In this document: piece by piece, positions 63,958 to 64,000 of the stretch
Numbering within the stretch: the first letter of the stretch is position 1
Layout: each line of letters starts with the position of its first letter
Assembly (NCBI RefSeq): GCF_900106775.1
Contig: NZ_FNNQ01000002.1
Location: 62,001 to 126,000, forward strand
Source: Marininema mesophilum
Lineage (GTDB): Bacteria > Bacillota > Bacilli > Thermoactinomycetales > DSM-45169
Direction: 5' to 3'
Length of the DNA stretch: 64,000 nt
Made by a program: the position numbers and the translations under genes
The notes under the pieces: generated by a model
The model's database searches: none
What the model was told of the DNA's origin: nothing
Seen by the model: the letters and a program-made list of their open reading frames with translations, nothing else

Positions 63958-64000
63958 TTGAAAAAGGGCTCTGTGGAGGGCCATTTTTTTTGCCCTTTTT
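63958..64000 (+). terminator. Terminator after the deacetylase gene
   Basis: AAAAAGGGC near 63960 pairs with GCCCTTTTT at the window end, and a shorter GGGC / GGCC hairpin precedes eight T. Confidence 0.6.

Overview
The window is a chromosomal segment of an endospore-forming member of the Bacillales. The evidence is the sporulation genes spoVID, ysxE, spoIIB, spoIVFA, spoIVFB and spo0B, the gene order hemAXCDBL-spoVID-ysxE-valS-folC, and the run comC-spoIIB-maf-radC-mreBCD-minCD-spoIVFAB-rplU-prp-rpmA-spo0B-obg-pheB, which matches the order known from Bacillus subtilis apart from several insertions. A squalene-hopene/sporulenol cyclase and frequent TTG/GTG starts would suit a family such as Thermoactinomycetaceae, but that placement is inference.

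Layout. Positions 1-950 hold the end of a sensor kinase and a NarL/NreC-type response regulator. Positions 1-8600 form a nitrate/nitrite assimilation island: narK, nasC, nirB, nirD and a siroheme methyltransferase. narK is preceded by a strong promoter and a leader that looks like an ANTAR-type antitermination element: three hairpins with six-base loops (A at loop position 1, G at 4), the third mutually exclusive with an intrinsic terminator. nasC has no stop codon before nirB, and nirB is broken by a 7-bp tandem duplication. Deleting one copy would give a single nasC-nirB reading frame of about 1536 codons. A convergent three-gene ABC importer of the nitrate/sulfonate family follows (8604-11246).

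Positions 11503-18874 are the heme precursor operon hemA-hemX-hemC-hemD-hemB-(small unknown gene)-hemL. HemD carries an N-terminal, apparently decayed SAM-methyltransferase domain. SpoVID and YsxE follow after a structured leader. Two small genes of 30 and 51 codons lie between ysxE and valS, and valS has a T-box. Then come folC, murC, a GNAT acetyltransferase, a Sco-type lipoprotein, ecsAB (reverse) and the terpene cyclase.

Positions 34069-52178 are the shape, division and sporulation cluster plus ribosomal proteins L21 and L27. Relative to the B. subtilis order it carries two insertions: a class A beta-lactamase with a DUF1540 gene between minD and spoIVFA, and an orphan ArsR-type C-terminal domain, an MFS exporter and an SgrR-type regulator between spoIVFB and rplU. 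A NupC-type nucleoside transporter and a low-molecular-weight tyrosine phosphatase (reverse) come next, then the amino-acid operon pheB-hom-thrC-thrB-pheA.

ilvE (59202) sits behind a ykkC-family riboswitch of the kind that senses ppGpp upstream of branched-chain amino acid genes. The window ends with an S66 carboxypeptidase, a pyruvate-oxidase-like enzyme (reverse) and a secreted polysaccharide deacetylase. No tRNA, rRNA, CRISPR array or insertion sequence was seen. Most of the window is ordinary core genome; the unusual features are the RNA leaders, the broken nirB, and the small insertions.
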